From: Pseudomonadota bacterium
Lineage (GTDB): Bacteria; Pseudomonadota; Alphaproteobacteria; JACQOE01
Assembly (NCBI GenBank): GCA_016202695.1
Contig: JACQOE010000063.1
Coordinates: 1-64,000, forward strand
Length of the DNA stretch: 64,000 nt
Direction of reading: 5' to 3'
Below are positions 25,171-34,888 of this stretch, one piece after another. The notes beneath the pieces are model-generated. The model made no database searches. It saw only the letters and a list, made by a program, of their open reading frames with translations, and was not told where the DNA came from. Made by a program: the position numbers and the translations under genes. Numbering within the stretch: the first letter of the stretch is position 1; every line of letters starts with the position of its first letter.

Positions 25171-27144
25171 TCAGTCGGGGCGCGCCGCGCCGGAAAGAGG
25201 CGTCGACTCGGCGCCCGTTCCGGCGGGGCGGAACTCGGGCACGAGCCGGGCGAGCTGCTCGCGCACCGCCCGCGGATCGGCTCCCCGGCAGGTCTCCTCG
25301 AGGGCGTCGATCGCCCGCGACAGCACCGCGAAGTCGGCGGTCCTCGGAGCCGCCAGCAGGAGCCCCCGCGAGGCGGTGGGGATGAGCGGCTCGGCGCCGT
25401 GGAAGATCTGCTCGTTCAGCTTCTCGCCCGGACGCAGGCCGGTGAAGCGGATGGCGATGTCCTTGTCGGGGGTGAGCCCGGCCAGGCGGATGATCTGGCG
25501 GGCGAGATCGAGAATCCTCACCGGCTCGCCCATGTCGAGGACGAAGATCTTGCCGCGGTGGTCGGACCCGGCACCGCCCTCGCCGCTGCCGAGCACGGTC
25601 GCTTGCAGCACCAGCTCGACCGCCTCGCGCACGGTCATGAAGTAGCGTTCGACCTGGGGATGGGTGACAGTGAGCGGCCCGCCGCGGGCGAGCTGGCGCT
25701 GGAACAGCGGCACCACCGAGCCGGTCGAGCCGAGCACGTTGCCAAAGCGCACGGTGATGAAGCGGGTCCGCCTCGGCGCCCCGCTCGCGTCGGCCCGCGC
25801 GGCCTCGTCGAGATCGAGTGCCTGGCAGTAGGCCTCGGCGATGCGCTTGGTCGCCCCCATCACGCTCGCCGGGTTCACCGCCTTGTCGGTGGAGATCAGC
25901 ACCATCGCCGCCGCGCCTGCGGCCCGGCAGGCGTCGGCGACGTTGCGCGACCCGACCACGTTGGTGAGTACGCCCTCGACGGGATGGGCCTCGACGATGG
26001 GCACGTGCTTGAGGGCGGCGGCGTGGAATACCAGCTCGGGCCGCAGCCCGGCGATCGCCTCGGCGGCGCGGCGCCGCTCGCGCACGTCGGCGAGAAGCGC
26101 CCGCCGGGGAAGCCCGGGATGGCGCTCGGACAGTTCGAGGTCGACGGCGTAGAGGGCGTACTCGGAATGGTCGAGAAGGGAGATCTCGGCCGGCGCGAAG
26201 TCGGAGATCTGGCGGACCAGCTCGGCCCCGATCGTGCCGCCCGCGCCGGTGACCAGCACCCGCTTGCCGGCGATTAGGGCGCGCATGCCGGCGCGGTCGA
26301 GCGCGGCCTGCGGCCGGCCGAGCAGGTCCTCGATCGCGATCGGCTTGACCTCGAGCCCGTCCGAGAGCCCGGCCTTGAAATCGGTCACCCGTGGCATGCG
26401 GGCGAGCGAGAGGCCGAGCTCGTCGGCCTCCTCGAGCAGCCGGGCGATGAGCGCGCGGTCGATTGTCTCGCGGGTGAGCACGAGGCGCTCGGGCCGGTCG
26501 CCGCGCCGGGCCAGGTCTTCGACCACGTCGCTCAGGCGTTCGGGCATCGCCAGAACCGGGACCCCGCGGAGGCGCCGGCCGGCGCGCGTGCCGCGCTCGT
26601 CGAGCACGCCCACCACCCGGTAGAGCGCCTCGCGCGAGCGGCCCATCTCGCGGATGAAGAGGTCGGCCCCGTCGCCGGCGCCGATCAGCAGTGTCGGCAC
26701 CCGGCGGTAAGCGTCGCGGTCGAGGGTGATGCTGAGGCGCCGGTCCTTGAGCAGCCGGTAGAGGAGCCGTGGCCCTCCGAGGAGGCCCATCAGTACGAAC
26801 CAGTTGATGACCAGCGACGAACGCGGGATGTGCTCGAGCCGGGTGAGGAGGAACATCACCGGCAGGAAGACGAGGAGGGTGAGCGTCGCCGCCCGGGCGA
26901 TGGCGACGAGGTCGTTGATCGAGGCGTAGCGCCAAATGCCGCGATAGAGGCCCATCGGCAAAAACACCGCCGCCGCGACCAAGGCGAAGGCCCCCGTCGC
27001 CTCGGCGATGATGTCGACGGGATAGGTGGCGATCTCGCCGCCGAGCCTGAGGTAGAGGGAGAGCACGAACGAGGCCGCCGCCATCACGATGTCGTGGGCG
27101 TAGGCGACGAGGCTGCGCAGCGACATGCGGTTGGCGAGCTTCAC
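25171..27144 (-). CDS. CapD/WbpM-like membrane nucleotide-sugar 4,6-dehydratase
   Basis: A 657-residue inner-membrane enzyme acting on UDP-N-acetylhexosamine. Four membrane helices lie in about residues 10-125. A first Rossmann-like domain follows ([18 protein letters not shown]), then the catalytic SDR domain with NAD motif [30 protein letters not shown], and [17 protein letters not shown], in which Met replaces the usual Tyr of YxxxK, as in this family. [16 protein letters not shown] and [12 protein letters not shown] are also typical. It makes the precursor of QuiNAc, FucNAc or bacillosamine-type sugars. It lies downstream of the minus-strand cluster, separated by a hairpin. Confidence 0.92.
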   Translation of the reverse strand: MKLANRMSLRSLVAYAHDIVMAAASFVLSLYLRLGGEIATYPVDIIAEATGAFALVAAAVFLPMGLYRGIWRYASINDLVAIARAATLTLLVFLPVMFLLTRLEHIPRSSLVINWFVLMGLLGGPRLLYRLLKDRRLSITLDRDAYRRVPTLLIGAGDGADLFIREMGRSREALYRVVGVLDERGTRAGRRLRGVPVLAMPERLSDVVEDLARRGDRPERLVLTRETIDRALIARLLEEADELGLSLARMPRVTDFKAGLSDGLEVKPIAIEDLLGRPQAALDRAGMRALIAGKRVLVTGAGGTIGAELVRQISDFAPAEISLLDHSEYALYAVDLELSERHPGLPRRALLADVRERRRAAEAIAGLRPELVFHAAALKHVPIVEAHPVEGVLTNVVGSRNVADACRAAGAAAMVLISTDKAVNPASVMGATKRIAEAYCQALDLDEAARADASGAPRRTRFITVRFGNVLGSTGSVVPLFQRQLARGGPLTVTHPQVERYFMTVREAVELVLQATVLGSGEGGAGSDHRGKIFVLDMGEPVRILDLARQIIRLAGLTPDKDIAIRFTGLRPGEKLNEQIFHGAEPLIPTASRGLLLAAPRTADFAVLSRAIDALEETCRGADPRAVREQLARLVPEFRPAGTGAESTPLSGAARPD

Positions 27145-27272
27145 CCGTCCTCCTCGGACTTCCCGGGCGCCGCTCCGGGCCGCGTCCCGGCCGGTTGTTG
27201 TAGCATGGGGAGCGGCGGAATCGAGAGCCTATCCCGAACCAGCGGAGCCGGCTGCGTTGCGCCGCGGACGCC

Positions 27273-27300
27273 CGCCTCGCCGTGCGCCCTGGGCGAGGCG
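27273..27300 (-). terminator. Hairpin after the minus-strand glycan operon
   Basis: A perfect 9-bp inverted repeat CGCCTCGCC / GGCGAGGCG with a 10-nt loop follows the glycosyltransferase stop at 27305. There is no T tract, so it may be an attenuator before the CapD-like gene. Confidence 0.4.
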
Positions 27301-27304
27301 CTGG

Positions 27305-28603
27305 TCAGTGGGGCGCGCGCGACCCGCCCGCCTCGGAGGCGCCGCGCTCGCGCGAGCGGATCGCCGCCGCCTCGCCGCCGCGCCCGCTCGCTGCCAGGAG
27401 CAGCGCGTCCAGCGTGTCGCGGGCTTGGCGCTCGCGGCTGTGCTCGGGAGCCATGGAGCGGGCGTTGCGGGCGTAGCGCCGGCGCATGGTCTCCTGATCC
27501 CTGAGCGTGGTGACCGCCTGGGCCAGCGCCGCTGGGTCGCCGGGCGTGACCGACAGGCCCACCCCCTCGGCCTCGATCAACTCGCTCGCCTCGCCGCGCG
27601 GGGCGGCGAGCAGGATCGGAAGCCCCATCGCCATCGCCTCGAAGATCTTCGATGGGACCACCTCGGCGAAGGCGCTGGCGTTACGCAGATGCACCAGCGC
27701 CACGTCGCAGAGCGACCACACCGCCGGCATGCGCGCCTTGGGCTGCGCGGGCATGAACACGATGTTGCCGAGCTTCCGGCGCCTGGCCGCCGCGATCAGC
27801 GAGTCGCGCTCGGCGCCGGCACCGACGAGCAGGAAGGCGATGTTGGTCTCGGCGGTGAGGCCGGCGGCAGCCTCGATCACGTTCATCAGGCCGTGGGCCA
27901 TGCCGTGGGTACCGACATAGCCGACGACGAACTTGTCCTCCAGGCCCCACTCCTTGGCCAGATCCTGATCGCGCGGACGTGGACTGTAGCGCGGAAGGTC
28001 CACCCCGTTCCGAACCACCGCCACCTTCTCGGCGGAGATGCCGCGCCCGACGATGTCGTGCTTGAACGCGTCCGTCAGCGCCACCACCACCGCGGCCCTG
28101 CGGTAGAGGAACAGCTCGAGGCGCTCGATCAGCCGCAAGACCCGGCCCCGCTTCATCGCCCCTACCGCCAGGATCGACTTCGGCCAGAGGTCGGCGACCT
28201 CGAAGACGAAGGGCCGGAGCTTCGCCGCGGCAAGCGCCCATCCGGCGACGGCGGTGAAGAACTGGGGCGAGTTCGCCGCCACCACGTCGGGTCGGCGCTC
28301 GAACAGGCCGGCGATGAAGCCGTTGGCCATGAAGCTGAGAAAGTCGAGGGTGCGGAGCAGGGTGCCGCGGTTGGGGGCGATGTAGCTCTTCACCCGCACC
28401 ACCCGGATGCCGGACATGGTCTCGACCTGGCGCCAGCGGTTGGCGTAGCCGGCGAAGAGCTTGCCGTCGGGGAAGTTGGGGGCGGTGGTGAGCACGGTCA
28501 CCTCGTGCCCCCAGCGCGTCCAGTAGACCGCGCGCTCGTAGACCCGGGCGGCGGCGGCGTTGGTTTCGGGCGGGAAGTTCTCGGAGAGGAAGAGGATGCG
28601 CAT
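27305..28603 (-). CDS. GT4-family glycosyltransferase (WbuB-like)
   Basis: A 432-residue cytoplasmic GT-B enzyme that transfers a sugar (often L-FucNAc in WbuB) from a nucleotide donor. MRILFLSENFPPETNAAAARV is the N-terminal start, and FEVADLWPKSILAVG is the WbuB-type block. VAVVRNGVDLPRYSP begins the second domain, which holds VGYVGTHGMAHGL, FLLVGAGAERDSL and the EX7E-like FAEVVPSKIFEAMAMGLPILL. ATG 28603 is chosen because homology starts there. It overlaps the spacing of the WecA-like gene by only 4 nt, so the two are one transcript. Confidence 0.9.
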   Translation of the reverse strand: MRILFLSENFPPETNAAAARVYERAVYWTRWGHEVTVLTTAPNFPDGKLFAGYANRWRQVETMSGIRVVRVKSYIAPNRGTLLRTLDFLSFMANGFIAGLFERRPDVVAANSPQFFTAVAGWALAAAKLRPFVFEVADLWPKSILAVGAMKRGRVLRLIERLELFLYRRAAVVVALTDAFKHDIVGRGISAEKVAVVRNGVDLPRYSPRPRDQDLAKEWGLEDKFVVGYVGTHGMAHGLMNVIEAAAGLTAETNIAFLLVGAGAERDSLIAAARRRKLGNIVFMPAQPKARMPAVWSLCDVALVHLRNASAFAEVVPSKIFEAMAMGLPILLAAPRGEASELIEAEGVGLSVTPGDPAALAQAVTTLRDQETMRRRYARNARSMAPEHSRERQARDTLDALLLAASGRGGEAAAIRSRERGASEAGGSRAPH

Positions 28604-28607
28604 GGCC

Positions 28608-29705
28608 TTATCCCGCCTCGTCCCCCGTCGGCCGCGCCGGCCGGGCCCAGGCGAGCCAAGCGAGGAGCGCCGCCACCACCAGCGCCGCCGCCGCGAGCGC
28701 CAGCAGGACCGGTGTGCCGGAACGCCCGACCGAGACGGCGGCAAGCCCGATCAGGGCGAGATCGGCAAGAGCGACGGCCCGCACCACCCCGCCGTGGCCG
28801 AAGCCCCGGCGCACCGCCCGCTGGTAGAAGTGCCGGGCGTGGGCCTGGAACAGGCGCTCGCCGCTGAGCGCCCGCGCGGCCAGCGTGAGGGTGGCGTCGG
28901 CGAGGTAGTAGAGCGGCAGGATCAGGGCCGCCGCCCAGGCGCCCCCGGCGGCGGCGGTGAGCAGCAGCCAGCCGAGCAGGTAGCCGAGCGGTACGCTGCC
29001 GACTTCGCCGAGGAACACCCGCGCCGGCGGCCGGTTCCACCACAGGAAGCCGAGCGCCGCCGCCCCCAGGCTCGCGGCCAGGAGCGTCGCCGCCGGCCCG
29101 CCCGTCGCCGCCGGCGCGAGCGCGGCGATGAGCACCAGCCCGGCCGCGATTGCCGCCGCCTCGCTTCCCGCCAGCGCGTCGATGCCGTCCATGAAGTTGA
29201 ACAGGTTGACGAACCAGAGCCAGGCGAGGCCGGTCAGGAGGCGGTCGGCGGCGAGAGGAACGAGGCCCTGCAAGACGAGGGCGCCGGGATCGAGCGCCAG
29301 GAGCCCCACCCCGACCGCGAGCGCCTGCGCGGCGAGCCGCGTCCAGGGGGAGAGGCCAACGAGATCGTCGCGCCAGGAGAGGAGGGCAAGCCCGGCGGCG
29401 GCGAGCCCGGCGACGAGGGCCGCGGGCCCGGCGGCGGGATCCGCGAGCGCGATCCCCAGCCACGCCGGGACGAGCGCGGCGAGCAGGCCGATCCCGCCCC
29501 CGCGCGGGGTGGGCTGGCGGTGGCTGCTCCGCGGGTTCGGATGATCGAGGATGCGCCGGCGCCGGAGTGCGCGGGTGACGAGGCCGGTGGCGGCAAGCGA
29601 GCCCACACCCACGGCGACCGCAATCGCGGCCGCCGCCAACCAGTCGGGGCCGGAGCCTATGGACTCGGGCGCTGCCATGCCGGGGGCATCGTGGCCGAAG
29701 GGCAT
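28608..29705 (-). CDS. WecA/MraY-family undecaprenyl-phosphate sugar-1-phosphate transferase
   Basis: A 365-residue polytopic membrane protein (about 10-11 helices) that starts the repeat unit on undecaprenyl phosphate. DHPNPRSSHRQPTPRGGG, LLSWRDDLVGLS, FVNLFNFMDGIDALAGSE (the DNMDGID-type metal loop) and GEVGSVPLGYLLG are diagnostic. HARHFYQRAVRRGFGH matches the cytoplasmic loop of the family. ATG 29705 is used; ATG 29678 is equally possible. It follows the ligase gene by 2 nt. Together with the CapD-like enzyme it fits initiation with an N-acetylated 6-deoxyhexosamine. Confidence 0.9.
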   Translation of the reverse strand: MPFGHDAPGMAAPESIGSGPDWLAAAAIAVAVGVGSLAATGLVTRALRRRRILDHPNPRSSHRQPTPRGGGIGLLAALVPAWLGIALADPAAGPAALVAGLAAAGLALLSWRDDLVGLSPWTRLAAQALAVGVGLLALDPGALVLQGLVPLAADRLLTGLAWLWFVNLFNFMDGIDALAGSEAAAIAAGLVLIAALAPAATGGPAATLLAASLGAAALGFLWWNRPPARVFLGEVGSVPLGYLLGWLLLTAAAGGAWAAALILPLYYLADATLTLAARALSGERLFQAHARHFYQRAVRRGFGHGGVVRAVALADLALIGLAAVSVGRSGTPVLLALAAAALVVAALLAWLAWARPARPTGDEAG

Positions 29706-29707
29706 TA

Positions 29708-30994
29708 TTAATCGGTTAAGGGCTGGGGCGATAGGGAGGACCGGCCGGGGCCGGCCTCCCGCCCCGGGGCGAGAGCGGCGCCGGCGAGGAGCGACGACAG
29801 CCAGAGGGCGGAAACCCACCAGTTCTGCCACAGCCCGAAACTCGACGAGACGACGACCAGGGCGGCGGCGAGGGTGGCGGCGCCGAGCGCCGTTGGGGTT
29901 GGCTCCTCGGCCCGCCGCCAGAGGGCGCGGCAGACGAGCACGAGAAGGAGCGCCCCGGCCGCCGCCCCCACCGCGCCCAGCTCGAGCCAGAGTTGCAGCA
30001 CCCCGTTGTGGGGATGGAGCGGCAGCAGGGGGTCGTGGCCGCGAAGCGGCGCCGCCCGGCCGGGGATCGTCACGTCGGTAAACACTTCCGCCTTTCCGCC
30101 CGGGATCGCCCGCGCCGAATCGAGCCCCCAGCCGAGGAGGGGCCGCTCGGCGATGCGGTTGCCCGTGAACTCCCAGATCAGGAGCCGGTGATAGGCCGAG
30201 TTGGGAAGCGACGGCACCGCCTCGGCGAGGGCGAGCGGCGGCGGCAGCAGCCGGGCGACGAGGGGCGCGGCCGCGACCACGGCGACGAGGAGGATGGCCA
30301 GGGAGCGAAGCATCGGAACCGGAGCTAAGCGCACCAGGGCGAAGGCGAGCGCGCCGGCGAGGAGGGCGAGGCGCGCGGTCGCGCTTTCGCCCTGGAGCGC
30401 GAGCGCGAGCAGGGCGAGGAGCACCGGCGCCGCCACCCGCCATCCCCGCCGCCGCCACAGGAGGAGGGCGAACGGCCACACCCAGATCGAGAACAGCGAG
30501 ACGCCCCGGTTGACGAGCCCGAGATGCGAGCGGGGAGGCCCGCCGAAGCCCTCCGGCCCAAAGCTCAGGAAGCGCAGGACCGGCGCGTTGGCCAGGATCT
30601 CGACGGCGAGGAGCGCGAGCCCTAGCCCGGCCCCGAGAAGGAAGGCGCGCGAGACGCGCCCGCGGGCCGGGGGCGAGAGCCCGGCGAGCGCGGCCAGCAG
30701 GATCGCCCCGGAGAGGGAAATCACGGAGAGGGTGAAGGCGAGCCAGAGCGAGGCGGACGGGTGCAGCGACCACAGGGCACTCGGCGCGCCCCAGAGGAGG
30801 AGCCCGGCGAGGGGAACAAACGCAACGAGCGGGGGCCTGGGCCAGGGCCCGCCCCGGGCTACGGCGGCGGCGAGGACGCCGAGGGCGAGGACGACAAGGA
30901 GGGGGGTGAGCGCCAGCGGTGCCAGCACGGCGAGCGCCGGCGCCGCCAACGCCCCGGCGCGCAGGCAGGCTTCCGGCTCGAGGAGGCGCCTCAT
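29708..30994 (-). CDS. O-antigen ligase/polymerase (Wzy_C family)
   Basis: A 428-residue membrane protein with about 12 hydrophobic helices. The large periplasmic loop carries RLLIWEFTGNRIAERPLLGWGLDSARAIP and LHPHNGVLQLWLELGAVG, in which the HxH...H pattern (PLHPHNGVLQ) is the hallmark of WaaL ligases and related polymerases. It joins polymerised O-chain to lipid A-core, or polymerises repeat units; the family alone does not decide which. It overlaps asnB by 4 nt. Confidence 0.85.
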   Translation of the reverse strand: MRRLLEPEACLRAGALAAPALAVLAPLALTPLLVVLALGVLAAAVARGGPWPRPPLVAFVPLAGLLLWGAPSALWSLHPSASLWLAFTLSVISLSGAILLAALAGLSPPARGRVSRAFLLGAGLGLALLAVEILANAPVLRFLSFGPEGFGGPPRSHLGLVNRGVSLFSIWVWPFALLLWRRRGWRVAAPVLLALLALALQGESATARLALLAGALAFALVRLAPVPMLRSLAILLVAVVAAAPLVARLLPPPLALAEAVPSLPNSAYHRLLIWEFTGNRIAERPLLGWGLDSARAIPGGKAEVFTDVTIPGRAAPLRGHDPLLPLHPHNGVLQLWLELGAVGAAAGALLLVLVCRALWRRAEEPTPTALGAATLAAALVVVSSSFGLWQNWWVSALWLSSLLAGAALAPGREAGPGRSSLSPQPLTD

Positions 30995-32877
30995 GCCGCC
31001 CTCGCCCGGGCGGCGCTCCGCCGCCAGGCCTCGATCACGATCAGCGCCCAGAGCTTGAGGCCGTGGTCGCGCCCGCCGCGGCGGTGCTCGGCGAGGAGCC
31101 GGGCGACGGGCGCCGGATCGAGGCCGAGCTCGGCGAGGGTCGCCGGGCCCAGGTACTCCTCGGCCAGCGCCGAGAGGTCGCGCCTGAGCCAGAGCCCGAT
31201 CGGCGGGTTGAAGCCGCGCTTGGGGCGCCTCGCCACCGAGGGCGGCAGGAGGCGCCGGGCGGCGGCGCGAAGGAGCGTTTTCTGCCCGTTGAGGAAGCGG
31301 ACCGGGCCCCTGAGCCGGGCCACCGCCTCGATCAGCCGATGGTCGATCAGCGGCAGGCGGAGCTCGAGGGCGTGGCGCATGCTCATGGCGTCGCCGTAGG
31401 CGAGCAGGTTGCCGGGCAGGAAGGAGTCGAGGTCGGTCTTCTGCATGGTGTCCAGCGGATCGGCCCCCTCGGGCGCGGCCCCGGCGATCTCGCGATAGAG
31501 GCGGGCGATGGGGCGCCCGGGCGCGGGCTCGCCCAGGAGCCGGCCCCGCTCCTCGGGCGAGAAGTACTCGACCCAGGCGGCGTACATCTCGGCGTCGGGG
31601 AGGTTGGCGGCGGTGAGGAACTCGCGCGCGCGGCGAAGCCCGTGTCGGCCCGCGACGCCGTCCGGAAGCCGCGCCGCGAGGGGCGCGATCAGGCGCTCGC
31701 GCAAGGCCCGCGGAAGGCGGCGGTAGCGCCGCGCAAGGAGGCCGCCGGCGTAGCGCGGGTAGCCGGCGAACACCTCATCGCCGCCATCGCCGACCAGGGC
31801 CACGGTGACGTGCTCGCGGGCGAGCCGCGAGATCTCGTCGATGAGGAGCGCGGTCGGGTTGCCGAAAGGCTCGCCGAAGGCCGTAACCATCGCCTCCAGC
31901 CGGTCGGCCAGCGCCGGCTCGGCGGCGAGCTCGGTATGGCGGGTGCCGAGATGGGCGGCGACGGCGCGGGCCGCCGCGCGCTCGTCGTAGGCGGTGTTGG
32001 CGAAGGTCATGGTGAAGGTGCGGGGCGGTGGATCGCCGCGCCGGCGGGCCTCGGCCGCCATCAGCGCGGCGATCACCGAGCTGTCGATTCCGCCAGAGAG
32101 GAAGCAGCCGACCGGCACGTCGGCGACCAGCCGGTCGACGACCGCGCGGCGGAGCGTGGGCAGAATCTCCTCGACCGCCTCGTCGAGGGCAAGGCTGCGC
32201 TCGGCGCTGAAGCGGGGGCGCCAGTAGCGCTCGATCGCGAGCCTGCCGTCTTGCCAGCGGAGCAGATGACCGGGAGGGAGCTTGCGGATCGCGCGAAAGA
32301 TGGTGAAGGGCGCGGGAACGTAGAGGCAGGCGAGGTAGGCCGAGAGGGCGTCGCGGTCGATCGCGCCGTCGATCCCGGGATGGGCGCGAAGGGCGGCGAT
32401 CTCCGAGGCGAAGGCGAGGCCGCCTCCGGCCAGCCCGGCATAGACGAGCGGCTTGATTCCGAGCCGGTCTCGGGCCAGCAGCAGGGTCCGCCGGTCGCGG
32501 TCCCAGAGGGCGAGGGCGAACATGCCGACGAGGCGAGCAAGCGCGCGGGTGCCCTCGCGGGCGAGGAGGCGGAGCAGCACCTCGGTGTCGCTCTCGCTCA
32601 CGAACCGCTCGCCCTCGCGCGCAAGGTCGGCGCGAAGCTCCCGGTAATTGTAGATCTCACCGTTGTAGGCGATCACGTAGCGCCCGCAGGGCGAGACCAT
32701 CGGCTGATGGCCGCCGGGGGTGAGGTCGATCACGGCAAGCCGGGTGTGGGCGAGGCCGAGGCCGGCGTCGCCGTCGCGCCACAGGCCCTCGTCGTCGGGC
32801 CCACGGTGGGCGAGGCGGGCGCGCATCAGGCGGAGCGTCGCCTCGTCCGCCCGGGTCGATCCGGCTATGCCGCACAC
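30991..32877 (-). CDS. asnB: Asparagine-synthetase-like glutamine amidotransferase
   Basis: A 628-residue two-domain protein. Cys2 of MCGIAG is the glutaminase nucleophile, with RLAHRGPDDEG, RLAVIDLTPGGHQPM and YNGEIYNYRELR completing the class II domain. The synthetase half has the PP-loop LSGGIDSSVIAALMA and GDGGDEVFAGYPRYAGG. In O-antigen clusters homologs such as WbpS amidate the carboxyl group of uronic acids rather than making asparagine. Its place between a ligase and a sugar oxidoreductase, overlapping both, supports that reading. True asparagine synthesis cannot be excluded. Confidence 0.85.
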   Translation of the reverse strand: MCGIAGSTRADEATLRLMRARLAHRGPDDEGLWRDGDAGLGLAHTRLAVIDLTPGGHQPMVSPCGRYVIAYNGEIYNYRELRADLAREGERFVSESDTEVLLRLLAREGTRALARLVGMFALALWDRDRRTLLLARDRLGIKPLVYAGLAGGGLAFASEIAALRAHPGIDGAIDRDALSAYLACLYVPAPFTIFRAIRKLPPGHLLRWQDGRLAIERYWRPRFSAERSLALDEAVEEILPTLRRAVVDRLVADVPVGCFLSGGIDSSVIAALMAAEARRRGDPPPRTFTMTFANTAYDERAAARAVAAHLGTRHTELAAEPALADRLEAMVTAFGEPFGNPTALLIDEISRLAREHVTVALVGDGGDEVFAGYPRYAGGLLARRYRRLPRALRERLIAPLAARLPDGVAGRHGLRRAREFLTAANLPDAEMYAAWVEYFSPEERGRLLGEPAPGRPIARLYREIAGAAPEGADPLDTMQKTDLDSFLPGNLLAYGDAMSMRHALELRLPLIDHRLIEAVARLRGPVRFLNGQKTLLRAAARRLLPPSVARRPKRGFNPPIGLWLRRDLSALAEEYLGPATLAELGLDPAPVARLLAEHRRGGRDHGLKLWALIVIEAWRRSAARARAA

Positions 32878-33824
32878 GGGCTTGCGCCTGTCAGCGTCGC
32901 CTCCAGGGCGGCGAGGATCTCGACCACCTTCACCCCGAGGGCGAGCGAGGCGCGCCCGGCGGAGCCGAGGCGGATGGCGTTGGCGAAGGCCCGCACCGCG
33001 CGGGCGAGCGGAAGCTCCCGCTCCACCGCCAGCGGCGTGCCCTCGCCGAGCGCGTCGCCCAGGAGCGGGTGCTCGGTGAGCGGATGCCGGGCGAGGCCGT
33101 CGAAGACGAGGGCGCGGTGCGAGAACCGGACCTCAAAGCGCCGGGTCTTCGGCTTCAGCACGTTGCTCAAACGCGCCTCGGCGGCGACGCCGCCCGGGAA
33201 GGCGAGAGAGAGCCGCACCGTCTCGCCCCCGGGCGGCGCCTCCGCCGTCGGCGGCTCGCGCCGTGCGCCAAGCGCGACCGGGCGCCGGCCGAGGAGGTCG
33301 AGGAGCATCGCTAGGTCGTGCGGTCCCCAGTCCCAGAGCACGGAGACGTCGCCGCGGAACGGCCCCCAGTTGCCGGCGGCCGCCCGAATCGCGCGCACCT
33401 CGCCGAGAGTGGCGGCGCGCCGCTTGAGCGCCGCCCACGCGGGATGGAAGAGGTAGGTGTGGTCGACCATCACCAGCGCCCGCCGGGCGCGGGCGAGCGA
33501 CAGGAGCTCACGCGCCTCGCCGGCCGAGAGCGCGAGCGGCTTCTCGACCAGCGCCGGGCGCCCGGCCAGGATCGCCGCGCGGGCGATCGCGAAGTGCGCG
33601 GCCGGGGGCGCGGCGACGATCACGCCGTCGATGTCCTCGGCCGCGATCAGGGTCCGCCAGTCGGCGTCGATCGCGACCTCGGGGCCGACGAGGGCGCGGG
33701 CTTCCGGGTTCCGGCTCGCGAGCCGGACGAGCGCCACGCCCTCGCTGGCGGCGATGGTGCGGATGTAGGCCCGCCCCCAGCGGCCGGCGCCGATCAGCGC
33801 GAGGCGCACCGGCGCGCTGGCCAT
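32865..33824 (-). CDS. Gfo/Idh/MocA-family sugar oxidoreductase
   Basis: A 319-residue NAD(P)-dependent oxidoreductase. VRLALIGAGRWGRAYIRTIA is the nucleotide-binding turn, DGVIVAAPPAAHFAIARAAI and PALVEKPLALSAGEA (EKP with the catalytic-region lysine) are the family blocks, and WDWGPHDLAMLLDLLG corresponds to the substrate-binding part. Homologs in polysaccharide loci oxidise UDP-GlcNAc-type sugars at C3 (WlbA) or reduce keto sugars. It overlaps asnB by 13 nt and starts 2 nt behind the epimerase, so it belongs to the same pathway. Confidence 0.85.
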   Translation of the reverse strand: MASAPVRLALIGAGRWGRAYIRTIAASEGVALVRLASRNPEARALVGPEVAIDADWRTLIAAEDIDGVIVAAPPAAHFAIARAAILAGRPALVEKPLALSAGEARELLSLARARRALVMVDHTYLFHPAWAALKRRAATLGEVRAIRAAAGNWGPFRGDVSVLWDWGPHDLAMLLDLLGRRPVALGARREPPTAEAPPGGETVRLSLAFPGGVAAEARLSNVLKPKTRRFEVRFSHRALVFDGLARHPLTEHPLLGDALGEGTPLAVERELPLARAVRAFANAIRLGSAGRASLALGVKVVEILAALEATLTGASPCAA

Positions 33825-33826
33825 GC

Positions 33827-34888
33827 TCAGCCCTCGCCCCGATAGGCGCCCTCGCTCCAGCCGAGGAAGCGCCGAAGGCCCTCGTCGAGGGGGACCCCGG
33901 GCTCGTACCTGAGCTGCAGGCGCGCCTTGCGGATGTCGGGGCAGCGGCGGTTGGGTTCGTCGGCGGGATAGGAGTCGGGATACTCGACGACGTTGTGGGC
34001 GACGGGCCGGCCGAGCACCGCCTCGATCCGCCCGACCAGCTCGACGACCGAGATCTCGGGCACCGGGTTGCCGATGTTGTAGGCCTCGCCGGGAACGCCC
34101 CGGAGCAGCACCAGGAGGAACCCGACCATGGCGTCGGTAATGTAGCAGTAGGTTCGGGTCTGGTTGCCGGTGCCGTAGACCTTCAGCGGCTGGCCGGCCT
34201 TGATTCGGCTGGCGAAATTGGGCAGCACGCGGTAGTCGGCCTCCTGCATGCCAGGTCCGAAGATGTTGAACGGGCGGATGGTGTTGGTATGGATGCCGTA
34301 GCGCTCGTGATAGATGTGGCAGAGGGTCTCGCCCAGGCGCTTGCTCTCGTCGTAGCAGGCGCGCGGGCCCTGGCAGGCGACGTTGCCGCGGTAGCTCTCG
34401 GCGGTCGGCACGTGCTTGGGGTCGGGGTCGCCGTAGATCTCGCTCGACGAGAAGAACAGGAACCGGGCCTGCTTTTCGCGCGCCAGCTCGAGGAGGTTCT
34501 TGGTGCCGACCGTCGCCACCTCGAGGGTCTCCAGCGGATAGGCGCGGTAGTAGAAGGGGCTCGCGATCCCGGCGGCGTGGATGATGAAGTCGACTCCGCC
34601 CTCGGCCCGGTAGGGCGCGATCAGGTCGTGCTTGGCGAAGCGGAGGTGGGCGTCGTCGTCGAGCCGCGCGCCCTCCTCGCCGGCGGTGATCAGGTTGTCG
34701 AGCACGACCACCCGGCAGGGCGCCTTCAGCAGCGTGCGGTTGAGGCGGGCGAAGACCTCGCAGAAGTAGCGGCCGAGGAAGCCGCGCCCGCCGCACAGGA
34801 GCACGGTCTTTCCGGCCAGCGCCTGCGGCGCCGGGCCGAGGCGGGCGACGATTTCGGCGATGTCGGAGTCCAGGCAGAAGCGGCTCAT
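33827..34888 (-). CDS. NAD-dependent epimerase/dehydratase (UDP-glucuronate decarboxylase-like)
   Basis: A 353-residue extended SDR. VLLCGGRGFLGRYF is the NAD motif, FFSSSEIYGDPDPKHVP and CYDESKRLGETL give the catalytic Ser and YxxxK, and TIRPFNIFGPGM and GNQTRTYCYITDAM are typical of UDP-glucuronate decarboxylase relatives (UXS, ArnA). Conversion of UDP-glucuronate to UDP-xylose or a 4-keto pentose is possible; a 4-epimerase is the alternative. Its ATG overlaps the end of the C-methyltransferase gene. Confidence 0.85.
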   Translation of the reverse strand: MSRFCLDSDIAEIVARLGPAPQALAGKTVLLCGGRGFLGRYFCEVFARLNRTLLKAPCRVVVLDNLITAGEEGARLDDDAHLRFAKHDLIAPYRAEGGVDFIIHAAGIASPFYYRAYPLETLEVATVGTKNLLELAREKQARFLFFSSSEIYGDPDPKHVPTAESYRGNVACQGPRACYDESKRLGETLCHIYHERYGIHTNTIRPFNIFGPGMQEADYRVLPNFASRIKAGQPLKVYGTGNQTRTYCYITDAMVGFLLVLLRGVPGEAYNIGNPVPEISVVELVGRIEAVLGRPVAHNVVEYPDSYPADEPNRRCPDIRKARLQLRYEPGVPLDEGLRRFLGWSEGAYRGEG

